Positions 1 to 8,484 of a stretch of 13,193 bases of DNA are shown here, one piece after another. The notes below the pieces were generated by a model. That model was not told where the DNA came from and searched no databases. It was given only the letters and a program-made list of their open reading frames with translations. The stretch spans positions 5,498 to 18,690 of the forward strand of contig MU657697.1 in assembly GCA_026770575.1 (NCBI GenBank), in the 5' to 3' direction. Position 1 is the stretch's first letter, and each line of letters starts with the position of its first letter. The translations under genes were made by a program, and so were the position numbers. This stretch comes from Pelagophyceae sp. CCMP2097 (Eukaryota > Sar > Pelagophyceae).

Positions 1-1652
1 ACAGGCGGAACAAATGTCTCAATATCGGGGACAAATGTGATATCTTCAGTGGATACTAAATACACGGTTGCTGGGACTGGAATTTCATTAATTTCAAACG
101 TTATCAGGAACACGTTGCCGAATGTGACTACAACACTCGCAGCAACAGGAGCATCGTCTATTTCTGGCACATATCCGAATTTTATAGTGAATACACCATT
201 ATCTGCTTCAGGCGGAATTACACAATTTGGTACAAATTTTTCTCTGACAAATATACCCTACACAAAAAAGAAACCGAAAACATTATCACAGATTCAAGAA
301 AACTTAAATTACATTCAGGACTTGCCAGGGATGTCTCAAATAATTTATTAATTGATTTTAATAGTTCGTTAAATGTGGTGGGGGGAAAATTGAATGTAAA
401 TTTCCCCATTGATAACGACACAACTTATAATGTAAATGAAAGCACTGCCTTATCGATGACCGGGACGACAATAGGACTTCGATTTAATCCAGCCAGTATG
501 CACGTAAATTCGGCATCTCAATTGGAAACTGTTCCATTCAAGTTTTCTCCAAATTCAACGACATCCCCGATTATTTATAATGAAAAAATCAACCCTTTGT
601 TTAAAGAGTTTGATCTCCAATTACGGAAGGATGCTAACGATTTTAGTTTAGGGAAAAGTGGCGAATTAAAATTGAGAGCACCCATAACAGTCTCGTCTTT
701 ATCATCGGCAGTGTCTGTATTAATTGATACAGTCTCAAACAACATCCAATTAAATTTATCACTCAACCCAATATTAGGATACGATTTAAATGGTGCATTG
801 ACGATTTTGACAGATAATATATACACGGCGGCAAGTTCGAATATTATTATAGACAATACACTGAGAACAATTAACTCAATAAATACCGAATACACAGGTG
901 ATGGAGGAATTGACCTCCAAGGTACAAATTTTTCACTGACTTATATCCCATATACTAAAACAGAGACAACAAATTTAATAAATTCTTCTGTTTTAATTGA
1001 AAATAATAGAGCAGTTGCCGCCGAGGTTTTAATAGATTCTAAATTCTCAATAGAACCCATTTTACTCAATTCATCGGAGATGAGGTTCGAAAACACAATT
1101 CAAACCAGTTATGAATTATCGGGAGATTATACACTTACCGAGCCAAATTCTGGCTATAAACTAGTAAGCAGCAGTGTTAATGGTTTTAAATTTTCTAATT
1201 GCATGTGGTTTGACAAAAAATTTCCCAACGAGTTCGAATTTTCTTGCCGATTAACGAGCGCACAAATAAATAACTTGATCGGATTTTCTACAACAACGCC
1301 AGACATTTTATGTAAAGACAAAGTAAATGATATAGAAACCTACATTTGGAAGTCTCCATACGACACGATTATGATAAATCGAGCAAGTTTGTACTTTCCG
1401 AATCAAATTACAGATTTAAGTTATGACCCGTTAATTGATACACATACATCAAGCAGCATTGCGCAAACGGGGACGGCAATTCGATATAAACTCATTGTAC
1501 AAAACGGACAATTTAGTTTTTATGTCAATGAAGTTATTAGAGCGACTGGAAAATACAGAACTATAAAACCTTGGTATTTTTTCGTTTATACAAATGCGGG
1601 GAACACAGACGCGGTGAATGATATAATTTTTTCAAAATCTAAATTCAAATAA
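1..1652 (+). CDS. Fibre-like surface protein 1, 5' end outside window, one frameshift
   Basis: The reading frame is open from base 1, so the start lies beyond the left edge. Frame 1 runs to a stop at 349-351 and the same protein continues in another frame from about 270 to 1652. One missing base in the A run 264-269 explains the break, because the motif before it (SLTNIPYTK) recurs later as SLTYIPYTKTET and its continuation matches the second frame. The visible part is about 550 residues. It is rich in Ser, Thr, Asn and Gly with short beta-forming repeats (GISL..., GTNFSLT.IPYTK, SGTYPNF), as in trimeric viral fibre shafts. The last 150 or so residues (Trp/Phe-rich, from about 1190 to 1650) look like a globular lectin-like head. 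A receptor-binding fibre of the virion is inferred from composition, repeats and position beside a capsid gene block. No specific family is recognised. Confidence 0.6.
211..267 (+). repeat. Shaft module, first copy (pairs with 903-959)
   Basis: This stretch encodes GGITQFGTNFSLTNIPYTK. A close copy in the same gene at 903-959 encodes GGIDLQGTNFSLTYIPYTK. The 13-base string GGTACAAATTTTT is identical in both. It is an internal fibre-shaft repeat, and it also locates the frameshift, which falls directly after the first copy. Confidence 0.75.
903..959 (+). repeat. Shaft module, second copy (pairs with 211-267)
   Basis: Second copy of the GGI...GTNFSLT.IPYTK module. Here the frame continues cleanly into TETTNLINSS, which shows what should follow the first copy. 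Confidence 0.75.
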
Positions 1653-1657
1653 ACTCG

Positions 1658-3524
1658 ATGAGTTATATTCTAATAAAAATAAACTTGATTTATTCACATC
1701 ATTTATTTAAAAAAAATAATAGCATTAATTTGGACTACGACGACATACTCGTATTAAAAAATAACCAATTAAGCGTAAGACCTTCCGAGACCGACTTCGA
1801 AAAATTATTACGATTGAAACCCCCAGTCATCTTTTTCTTCTGCGCATACCTATGATGGAACGACTACCCTACTTGATAAAATAGATCTAACACGAACCGC
1901 CTCAGTTTCAGGGACTATCCCCACCAAAGAACTAACCCCTAGTTTAATTTCTGGAACAGTCGATGTTATAAAGGGCGTACAATAAACAAAAATCTTGTTC
2001 AATGTGAATATGCCGACAAATATTTTTTTCTTCTCGATAACTCGATATGGGAACACGGACACAACGAAACAACGCAGGCTGTTAGTGAATATATTAGGTT
2101 CTCAAATTTATAGTGGGCATCATGGGCAAAAAAGGGCGTTGCCGGTATTTTAGGGACAAATATAACGTCATTTACAAGTGATGGAGATGCAAATCTTTTA
2201 TGTAACGTGGCTATCACAAATTCCGGAATTGTTTCAATTGGAAATAATGTACGTAGTCAAAACGTGAATAGAGGGATTGTTTTAAAAACGACGGCAATCG
2301 CTTCAACAACAACCCTGTGTATAAACGACTATAACGGTAATGAAACGGAATCGTCAGATTTCGAATTTTCTAAATTATTGGTTTGTCAAAATCTGACAAC
2401 AGCCGAGATGAAATTTATAAGTTCAGTTTTTAAACTTATTGTGAAACTGGTGTTTTCGATAAAGCGACGATGAATGCCGCAGGGGCGACGGGGGCGACAG
2501 GCGTAAAGGGTGATACCGGCGCGACAGGCGCTACTATTTATTATACAGCAGGATCGGGTTTATCTTTAAATGGCACTACATTCAGCAATAGCCTCCCGGA
2601 TCAAATTATCGGTCTAACCGCTAGCAATGCATCAGTGGTAACGGGAACTTATCCAAATTTTAATATATCATCAAATGATACGACTTACGACTGTACTGGG
2701 GCGGGGATATCTTTGACTGGCACAACATTCCGAAATAGCCTACCGGATCAAATTGTCAAATTAACCGCCAGCGGGGCATCATCGGTTACTGGTCTCTATC
2801 CAAATCTTAATATCCAATCAAATGATACAGTATATCGTTCGGGTGCGGATATATCTATTTCATCCAATGTCATCTCATTAAATCATTTAAAAACTATTGA
2901 TCGGGAAACAACTGGTTTTATTTTTCGAGACACAACCACTGCTCAAAAATTGCGCGTTAAATTTAGTGAAGAATTTATTATCAACAACTCGGTTGTAAAT
3001 GAAACCGAAGTAAAATTAAACAACCCTTTCGATGTAAATTGTATAGCCCACGCAAGAGTGAATGGTTTAAAGGAATATCTCCGAATTCATATGGGATTGT
3101 TTCGAGGCGGCAATCGAGAGGCACATATTTAATTCAATTTTATCCGTTGTGTAATTATCGTAATTTTACAATTCAATCAACAATATCGGGGACAAACGCG
3201 GGAATGATCCTTATCGATGAATATCCAACCTGGAACGGCAACGGCGCGAGTACTTATGGTTTTATGGTTTATATACGTGCGGGTAACAATGAATTGGTCG
3301 ATTCTTCGTTTTATTTAAATGTGTTCTGTCTCAAAGAAGAACAGAAACTATTATTGCCGGCTAGGTTGTTGCCGGATGATCCAATATTACAAGACGAAGC
3401 GAGAAGTTATGGTGACCAAAAATCCCCCAAAGAGTTGATATTTCAAGGACTTCACGATATTAAAAGAGACTTTACTGAACCGCCAAAAGTTAGAGAATTT
3501 AATTATTTTTATATTTTTATTTAA
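1658..3524 (+). CDS. Fibre-like surface protein 2 with collagen-like segment, several frameshifts
   Basis: An ATG at 1658 lies 5 bases after the previous stop. The protein, about 620 residues, must be followed through five interruptions. One extra C in 1820-1824 moves it into the frame running to 1985. A missing base near 1970-1985 leads into the frame 1986-2473. An in-frame TAG lies at 2111-2113. A missing base near 2432-2434 leads into 2440-3132, and one near 3069-3071 into the frame ending at 3524. In order it has an N-terminal segment (NLDYDDILVLKNNQLSV), a globular part with Trp and Cys (2000-2430), a short collagen-like run (GATGATGVKGDTGATGAT), two 48-49 residue shaft repeats, and a C-terminal domain with FDVNCIAHARVNG followed by about 145 residues. 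Shaft repeats related to fibre 1 suggest a second host-binding fibre. Two adjacent genes instead of one remain possible, split near 2440-2470. Its stop overlaps the stop of the opposite-strand gene. Confidence 0.55.
2482..2535 (+). repeat. Collagen-like Gly-X-Y run
   Basis: Six Gly-X-Y triplets (GATGATGVKGDTGATGAT) are encoded by GC-rich codons that contrast with the AT-rich surroundings. Collagen-like triplets are common in phage and giant-virus fibres, where they trimerise. Here they sit directly before the shaft repeats. Confidence 0.85.
2542..2832 (+). repeat. Two tandem 48-49 residue fibre shaft repeats
   Basis: Unit 1 (2542-2685) and unit 2 (2686-2832) share GTTF.NSLPDQI, LTAS.AS.VTG.YPN and SNDT at equal spacing. 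A partial third unit starts at 2833 (Y.SGADISISSNVISL). A diverged single unit appears in fibre 1 at about 58-200 (GISL, NTLPN, TGASSISGTYPNF). This is protein-level repetition; the DNA has diverged. Confidence 0.85.
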
Positions 3525-3715
3525 ATTTTTCTTCTACATCTTTAAGAATATCGTGAATGAATTCATCCTTTACCGGAACGCTATCTATTTTAATACATCC
3601 AACCTCACAGTGAGAAATTCGTGTAAGTAAGCAGGTTTTTAGAGTGCGATAATAACACAGGGCGATGAAACCGATAACCGACAGAATTAAAAAAGATTTT
3701 TAGTATCCAATTCAT
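3517..3715 (-). CDS. Small single-pass membrane protein, one frameshift
   Basis: The minus-strand frame 3699-3517 is open for 60 residues. It starts with a hydrophobic helix (FLILSVIGFIALCYY), continues with a Cys-containing basic/polar stretch (TCLLTRISHCEVGC) and ends in an acidic helix (DEFIHDILKDVEEKFK). It has no in-frame ATG. An ATG at 3715 is in a neighbouring frame and joins it if one T of the run 3697-3701 is extra, giving a protein of about 65 residues with a near-N-terminal membrane anchor. Its stop overlaps the convergent fibre stop by 8 bases, the tight packing seen elsewhere in the window. Small one-helix membrane proteins are usual in this virus group. The function is unknown. 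Expression on the opposite strand to the virion genes suggests separate regulation. Confidence 0.5.
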
Positions 3716-3876
3716 TATTAAAATCGAACACCATATAATAAATATGTAATCAAGTATGGCTGACGTCCTTTTAATGAAAATGAAATTAAAAAGAAGATTA
3801 AACTTATTACAACTCTGATTTTAAAAAATATAAATATATAAAAAGTACGGGATTTAAATCTATTAAAGAAGTTGAA

Positions 3877-4864
3877 ATGAGCCGGAGAGCATTTTCAACT
3901 GCAAGCGGCGATGCTGTTCGAAATGAAACAGATTTTACTTACTTTTTTGATTTGTCCGAGTCAGTTCAATTAAAGGGAAACACATGCTAAGTTGAAATAT
4001 CTGATTTTCAGGGAATAAATTCAATTCATACTTTAACAAAAACAACAACAACTTAATTTTAAAAGATAAAGGCGGGCTTGAATATTTTACTTCATTAAGA
4101 GAAGGTTTTATAACACAACTGATATTTTTGAGACCTTGAAGACATTTTTTAAAAATAAGCCACAAGATTTTAAAATCATATTTGATAGAAAAACATTAAA
4201 ATATATTATATCTTGTAATGTTATATTCGAGTTATCTGGTACATTTTCCGAGTTTTTAAACATGCAAGAAGTTGTTGTTATTAGGGACCAAACATATGCG
4301 ATAAGTTCGGTCAATGTCGTAGGTGTTTTTAAAAGCATTCAGAATTAACATATTATTTTCGTCGATATGAAAACGGGAAATTTCACGACCAACAATAACA
4401 CGATTTATATGGGAAATCGTGTTGCGAAAATACCGGTTCGCTGCAGTTTTGGACAGTATATAATATTCGATAACAGCGCGAAAAAAAGTAACGAAATTTA
4501 TGATTGAGTAATAGACTCATTTAAAGTGAGAATATTAAATGATAATGATGAGGATGTTTTAAGCGATATTTTATGGACTATGTCCGTAAAATTGACAGTT
4601 AAAGAAAACCAAGAGATTAAACAGACCGAACTGGATAATCAACTAGTTTATAAAGAAAATATGGCAACGAATCGAAGTTATCCAATTGTTAATAATCACG
4701 TGAGTATTTCAAAAAAATCTCGTGATTTAAACGAAGAAAGATTTATTATTTTTACAAAGGCTTTTTTATACAACGATTTTTATTCATTTACAGAGAAAGA
4801 GTTTAATCGAATGATTATTAAAAAAATTAAATTAAAAAATCAACTTGATAAATTTTATTTATAA
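3877..4864 (+). pseudogene. Penton-like minor capsid protein, multiply broken
   Basis: An ATG at 3877 begins MSRRAFSTASGDAVRNETDF. The protein can be followed to 4864 through an in-frame TAA (3988), a one-base loss in the A run 4038-4042, a one-base loss in the T run 4125-4129, an in-frame TAA (4346) and an in-frame TGA (4505). The full length would be about 330 residues. Visible pieces are a strand-rich N-terminal part with DFKIIFDRKTLKYIISCNVI and LSGTFSEFL, then IPVRCSFGQYIIF, then FKVRILNDNDEDVLSDILW followed by TMSVKLTV. This order (a substituted central region, then a '...VRI.D.ng..l......svkL.i' end) resembles minor capsid (penton) proteins of polinton-like viruses. Position between the fibres and the major capsid protein fits. 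The last 80 residues after SVKLTV are an extra basic tail. The 160 bases before it (3716-3876) hold only AT-rich DNA and a 20-codon ORF I do not credit. It is either a true pseudogene or the worst-read part of the assembly. Confidence 0.5.
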
Positions 4865-4874
4865 CCCTTATATA

Positions 4875-5249
4875 ATGGGCTTCAGACAACTCGCAGGAAA
4901 ATCAAATCGTCAAGCGCGAACCATTGGACGTAAAAGTGCCGTAATTGCGCGTATTATTGGACGAAAAGCGCCACCTGTAATTATGAATACAGGCTTTGCG
5001 CTCGCAACTATCGGTAAGGTTGGCGAGGCAGCAAGCGGTGTTATAGCTATGACCGGCAATGCCGAAATCGCTTTGCCTCTGCTTGCGGCAAGTGAGGCTC
5101 TGAAATATACAGGCAAAGGGGTGACCGGTGCAGGTAGGGCGGCATATGATATAAACAATGGTGATTATATGCAAGCCATTAATACTATTGAAAAAACTGT
5201 TATTGATTTGAAAAAAGATAAAAGGAAGTTTGATAAAAAATTCGTTTAA
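4875..5249 (+). CDS. Small basic/hydrophobic virion protein (pVI/pX-like in character)
   Basis: Intact, 124 residues from ATG 4875. An in-frame ATG at 4845 would overlap the preceding gene and adds ten residues that fit poorly before the MGFRQLAGKSNRQAR start. Residues 1-35 are strongly basic (repeated GRK/IIGRK, consistent with DNA binding). The middle, 36-95, is Ala/Gly-rich and hydrophobic with small-residue spacing (IALPLLAASEAL, GKGVTGAGRAA). The C-terminus is a charged helix (IDLKKDKRKFDKKFV). Basic-amphipathic proteins of this size next to the capsid genes occur in adintoviruses and Polinton-like viruses, where they are compared with adenovirus core or membrane-lytic proteins. That role is inferred from character and position, not homology. 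The next gene starts 20 bases downstream. Confidence 0.6.
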   Translation: MGFRQLAGKSNRQARTIGRKSAVIARIIGRKAPPVIMNTGFALATIGKVGEAASGVIAMTGNAEIALPLLAASEALKYTGKGVTGAGRAAYDINNGDYMQAINTIEKTVIDLKKDKRKFDKKFV

Positions 5250-5269
5250 TTTATTTAATTCATTAATAT

Positions 5270-5704
5270 ATGAGCGACTCCGGTAAGTTAATCGGCAGTA
5301 TGTATGTTTCGTTTCCATTTTTTGGAGTAAATAAAGAAGACTTCGATTTTACAATTACAGAGGACACCTTTCCGGATTATAATTATATTCAGCATATAAT
5401 AAAAATGCGAGTTGTCCAATTGAATGTGAATTATCTAACCGTCCCGCTTGATGGGAATGCTTTTAATTCTATCAGAGTAAAAGGAATCTCAACGCGAAAT
5501 TACAAAAATATAGAAAAAAATAACAAAGGGTTACAAATAACTCTCATCAAAGATGGATTTAATCTACCAGATACCCCGTCTTATTCAATCGATACGTTAC
5601 CAAAACATTTAACATTCTCCTTTGATCCAATTGATTTAGTTTCAGTAGAAGAATTCCCGTTCAAAGCCTTGCTTATAATAGAATTTTCATATTATCATGT
5701 TTGA
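5270..5704 (+). CDS. Unknown beta-rich protein between virion genes
   Basis: Intact, 144 residues from ATG 5270, ending in TGA. It has no signal peptide, membrane helix or cysteine pattern. Alternating hydrophobic stretches (KMRVVQLNVNYLTV, NSIRVKGI, GLQITLIKDGF, HLTFSFDP, KALLIIEFSYY) suggest a compact beta sandwich, and the N-terminus is aromatic (YVSFPFFGV). It lies 78 bases before the major capsid gene and 20 bases after the small basic virion protein, all on the same strand, so a structural role such as a minor or cement protein is the best guess. I do not recognise the family. Being intact among damaged neighbours argues for a real gene. Confidence 0.55.
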   Translation: MSDSGKLIGSMYVSFPFFGVNKEDFDFTITEDTFPDYNYIQHIIKMRVVQLNVNYLTVPLDGNAFNSIRVKGISTRNYKNIEKNNKGLQITLIKDGFNLPDTPSYSIDTLPKHLTFSFDPIDLVSVEEFPFKALLIIEFSYYHV

Positions 5705-5782
5705 AAAAGCCATATGTGCACTTTCATAATAAAAAATAAAAAAATTAAAATAATAACTAAAATTCAAATAATTCATTAGTTA

Positions 5783-7019
5783 ATGTCAGGAATATCAGAT
5801 CGTTTCAAAGCCATTGATAAATCACGCTCGGCACCTGCTCGTTTAGTTTATCACAAGGTTGTCCCTACCTCGGGTTCGAGTTTTAAAGCAGGGGAGACGT
5901 GTCGCTTAAAATGTCCTGCAAACAAAATAGCCAGTTACGTAGATGTTAATGCCAGTTTCTTCTCTACTGATGTGAAGAGTTCTGCGCCTTTAGCGAAAAT
6001 GTCTTCAATTGGATGCAGTGTTTTTTTTTTCATCAGTGAGTCTTAGAAATCAAGGTGCGCAACTCTCCAATATAATGAATTATCCAGTGTATCGTGCCAT
6101 CCACCAGAAAAGCGGACAAGTCGATAAACAATACATGGCAGGGGACGGTAACATTCAGCACGTTATGAAGGACACTGTCGATGGTATCACCATGACAGGT
6201 GGACAAACATACTCATTTACCGAGCCTCTGTCTAATCTCGTTGGTAGTTTTTTCGGTAATGGTACGTACATCCCACTATTTTCTGCGGATTCTTTGGAAA
6301 TTGACCTGGTTTGTGGCGTTAATTCTTACAATATTTCATATCTTCAAACAAAGTTATCAGCGACAGGTAAAGGTCAAGCGGCTACGGCTCAATCAGATCA
6401 TGATGCGGATGACAACGGGCTCTTATTTTCTAATGTGGTTTTATATCTGGCGATAGTCGAATGCGCTCCGCAAGTCGATTCTCAGATCATCGCAAGCCAT
6501 AATGGGATTTTTAAATATTTAGCAGTTAATACCACATCATTTGTCTCAACAATTAACTTGGGCACACAATCCCACGTTTTTAATTTAGGCGCTTCGATGT
6601 CATCCGTTAATTCGATTAATATGGTCCTGTCAAAACAAATTTCAGAATATGATCACCAATGGCAGACTTTTGAAAAGAATAAAATTGTTAAATTTACCCT
6701 GATGATCGACGGTAGTCCCGTTATGATTTCAGGCGGTATTCTCTCTAAGTCTTCGGCGATTAACAAGAGTTTTGCTCGAATCGAATCTCATCATTTATCT
6801 GATTTAGCAATTTATGGTAATGAAACACTTGCTGAATACGATGCTCGCTCATTCATAGTATCGATAGATTGTGAAAGTATGATCGGCAAGAGCGATGCTC
6901 TACGCAGTGGCATGAATATTTCTTCGTGTATTTCCACAATTGGAGTCGAATTTAGCGACCCCACATCCGAAGCCCCCACCATGACGGCATTTGTCAATTT
7001 CGATGCGCTGATATCTTAG
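5783..7019 (+). CDS. Double-jelly-roll major capsid protein, frameshift at a T10 run
   Basis: ATG 5783 starts MSGISDRFKAIDKSRSAPAR. The frame runs to a stop at about 6044-6046. The remainder (about 330 residues) continues in another frame from about 6031 to 7019. One extra T in the ten-T run 6021-6030 accounts for it, and the full protein is about 411 residues. Features matching double-jelly-roll capsid proteins of Polinton-like viruses are an early SF.aGet..L..p.nkia..vd segment, the central PLSNLVGSFFGNGTYIPLF followed by an alternating LEIDL strand, and a beta-rich C-terminal half with conserved spacing around the insert AQSDHDADDNGLLF. In the virion it would form the trimeric hexon-like capsomers. 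Length is at the lower end for the group. Apart from the T-run the gene has no internal stop. Confidence 0.75.
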
Positions 7020-7100
7020 GACTGCACAACCACCCGCTCGTTTGAACTATCTATTTAATCGTAAGACTGAAAGAATTTTTTTAAAAATAATAAAAAATAT

Positions 7101-7265
7101 ATGCAGATAATTTTGATGATTTTTAATGATGAAAGTAAAATAATTTTATTAGGTAGTTACATATTTTCAAGTTTCAAACAACTGATTGAAGAAAGTAAAG
7201 GTTTTTTAGTTATAACGATTCCCTTAAACTTGAAAGCAAGAAAAAAAGGATATTCAAATTCATAA
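7101..7265 (+). CDS. Small unknown protein upstream of the ATPase
   Basis: An intact 54-residue ORF begins at ATG 7101 (MQIILMIFNDESKIILLGSY) and ends at TAA 7263-7265. It is mildly hydrophobic at the N-terminus with two beta-like stretches and a basic C-terminus (LNLKARKKGYSNS). It is preceded by an A-rich leader. It lies in the same frame as the ATPase and is separated from it by the TAA and eight codons of AAA/ATA. I do not recognise it. It could be a small virion protein, or chance coding in AT-rich DNA. Confidence 0.4.
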   Translation: MQIILMIFNDESKIILLGSYIFSSFKQLIEESKGFLVITIPLNLKARKKGYSNS

Positions 7266-7289
7266 AAAATAAAAATAAAAATAAAAATA

Positions 7290-7949
7290 TTGAAGATAAT
7301 TGAAAACATCAATAAATCGGTTGACGTGGATATAATACAGCAATCCGTAGATAATAAACTTAAATTCTATATTAAAAAATCTAACACCCATGACCCTGCT
7401 GTATGGATCGATAAAACACCATTTTTTAATAAAAACCATGTTTGTCTTCTTTCCGGCAGTGCTGGATCTGGCAAGACAACGCATGCGCTCTCTCTCATAT
7501 CAAGAAAAAAACATCGAGTGTATCAGGGCGTATTCGATAAAATTCTGGTATGCTGCCCCCCAAGTACGTTAAATTCTTTACAGGAAAACAATCCGTTTAA
7601 AAAACTGCCATCGAATCAAATATTTGATGTTTTTGATGAGGATTTTTTAGATGAGGCTATGGAATTGTTGAAATTCACTACATTGGAGCAACAGGATGTT
7701 TTACTCTTCGACGACGCCGCCTCAAAATTAAAAACCAATAAGCGCGTAATTGATAAGTTATCGGAGATAGTAATGAAACACCGTCACTTGCGTTGCTCGA
7801 TCTATCTACTATGTCAGGATTTAATTCAAGTGCCACTTACAATAAGGGACAATTGTAATATGCTCATTTATTTCAAGCCTTTGAATAGCAAGCGCACAAA
7901 ACGTTTTTGGGAGGAGTTTTTACCACATATTTCATATCGAGAATTATAA
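7290..7949 (+). CDS. FtsK/HerA-type genome-packaging ATPase (A32-like)
   Basis: The protein has about 219 residues. Walker A is GSAGSGKT at residues 56-63. Walker B is DVLLFDD at 136-142, followed by AASKLK. A KHRHLR...IYLLCQDLIQVP block with sensor Gln at 176 and the finger-like TIRDN (Arg186) follow. WIDKTPFF just before the first strand and VFDEDFLDE are typical of packaging ATPases of Polinton-like viruses. It would drive DNA translocation into the preformed capsid at one vertex. There is no ATG at the expected start. The first codon of suitable position is TTG at 7290 (TTG AAG ATA ATT), and the first in-frame ATG is residue 124, past Walker A. An ATG-to-TTG change or non-ATG initiation is likely. 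After the TAA at 7947-7949 the frame stays open to 8069, but I do not credit an extension. Confidence 0.85.
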   Translation: MKIIENINKSVDVDIIQQSVDNKLKFYIKKSNTHDPAVWIDKTPFFNKNHVCLLSGSAGSGKTTHALSLISRKKHRVYQGVFDKILVCCPPSTLNSLQENNPFKKLPSNQIFDVFDEDFLDEAMELLKFTTLEQQDVLLFDDAASKLKTNKRVIDKLSEIVMKHRHLRCSIYLLCQDLIQVPLTIRDNCNMLIYFKPLNSKRTKRFWEEFLPHISYREL

Positions 7950-8058
7950 CAATCATGTGATTATATCTTAACAAAAAAGATTTTTTTAATAGTTAAGAAC
8001 ATGGAAATACGAGAATTTTATAAAAATTTTAATCAACTTTCTTTTTATAGCATTTATA

Positions 8059-8484
8059 ATGGTATCTAATAAATATGTCAATAGAATTATAAAAATCAAA
8101 AAGGTTAAAAGAGTAAAAAAAATTGAGGATATTCGATTTGGAAACAGGCGGTTTATGTCATCAAAAGATCATAAAAAACCTAATCCAAATATAATGATAC
8201 ATCACCATCACTATAATCAAACTTAACGAGTTGAACAAAAATCCTCTTAAACCTTACGTAAAAACCTTTTTATAAAAAAACCCATCGAAACCCCCGAACC
8301 CATTTTCGTTGATAGAATAGTTGAGAAGCGCGTTCCTATACATTACACATAGCGTACCGAATTATCATCAGAAGTTTTAGCAGACGTCCGAAGAAAAGAT
8401 ATAGAAAGTCGAGAAAGAACGAGGGAGAAGAAGCGACTCGCAGAACTCGCAGAACTCGCAGAACTTGAAGAAATAATCGATTAA
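8059..8484 (+). pseudogene. Charged, partly helical protein, broken
   Basis: ATG 8059 opens a 55-codon frame that is very basic at the start (RIIKIKKVKRVKK) and ends near IHHHHYNQT at 8226. Related-looking coding continues in a second frame (NELNKNPLKPYVKTF) and then returns to the first (KKPIETPEPIFVDRIVEKRV), with an in-frame TAG at 8350, and ends with a charged helix (RERTREKKRLAELAELAEL) at TAA 8482-8484. One extra base near 8222-8225 and one missing T in 8267-8271 would make it a single gene of about 140 residues. The 9-base tandem repeat kept in frame near the end and the shared stop with the opposite gene argue for real coding. Function unknown. The basic N-terminus and coiled-coil C-terminus would suit a DNA-binding or scaffold protein. 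Confidence 0.35.
8437..8463 (+). repeat. Three 9-base tandem copies (CTCGCAGAA)
   Basis: Three perfect copies of CTCGCAGAA encode Leu-Ala-Glu three times, followed by a diverged CTTGAAGAA. The unit length keeps the frame and builds a helical Leu/Glu run at the end of the charged protein. Confidence 0.9.

Noticed and set aside
3756..3818. 20-codon ORF (MADVLLMKMKLKRRLNLLQL) in the gap before the penton-like gene
   Set aside because: Very short, Lys/Leu-rich and without a recognisable leader; could be an N-terminal part of the penton only with another frameshift.
4902..5318. Minus-strand ORFs opposite the small basic virion protein
   Set aside because: The plus-strand gene has the expected basic/hydrophobic layout and tight spacing to its neighbours; the antisense ORFs span a gene boundary and show no family features.
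5250..5782. Shared TAATTCATTA string upstream of the starts at 5270 and 5783
   Set aside because: Near-identical AT-rich strings occur at other places (for example near 3710, 8826 and 9770) without a start codon, so a promoter claim is not supported without more genomes.
8001..8069. 22-codon ORF (MEIREFYKNFNQLSFYSIYN...) in frame with the ATPase after its stop
   Set aside because: Too short, it overlaps the next candidate start and requires read-through; kept only as a note in the ATPase entry.
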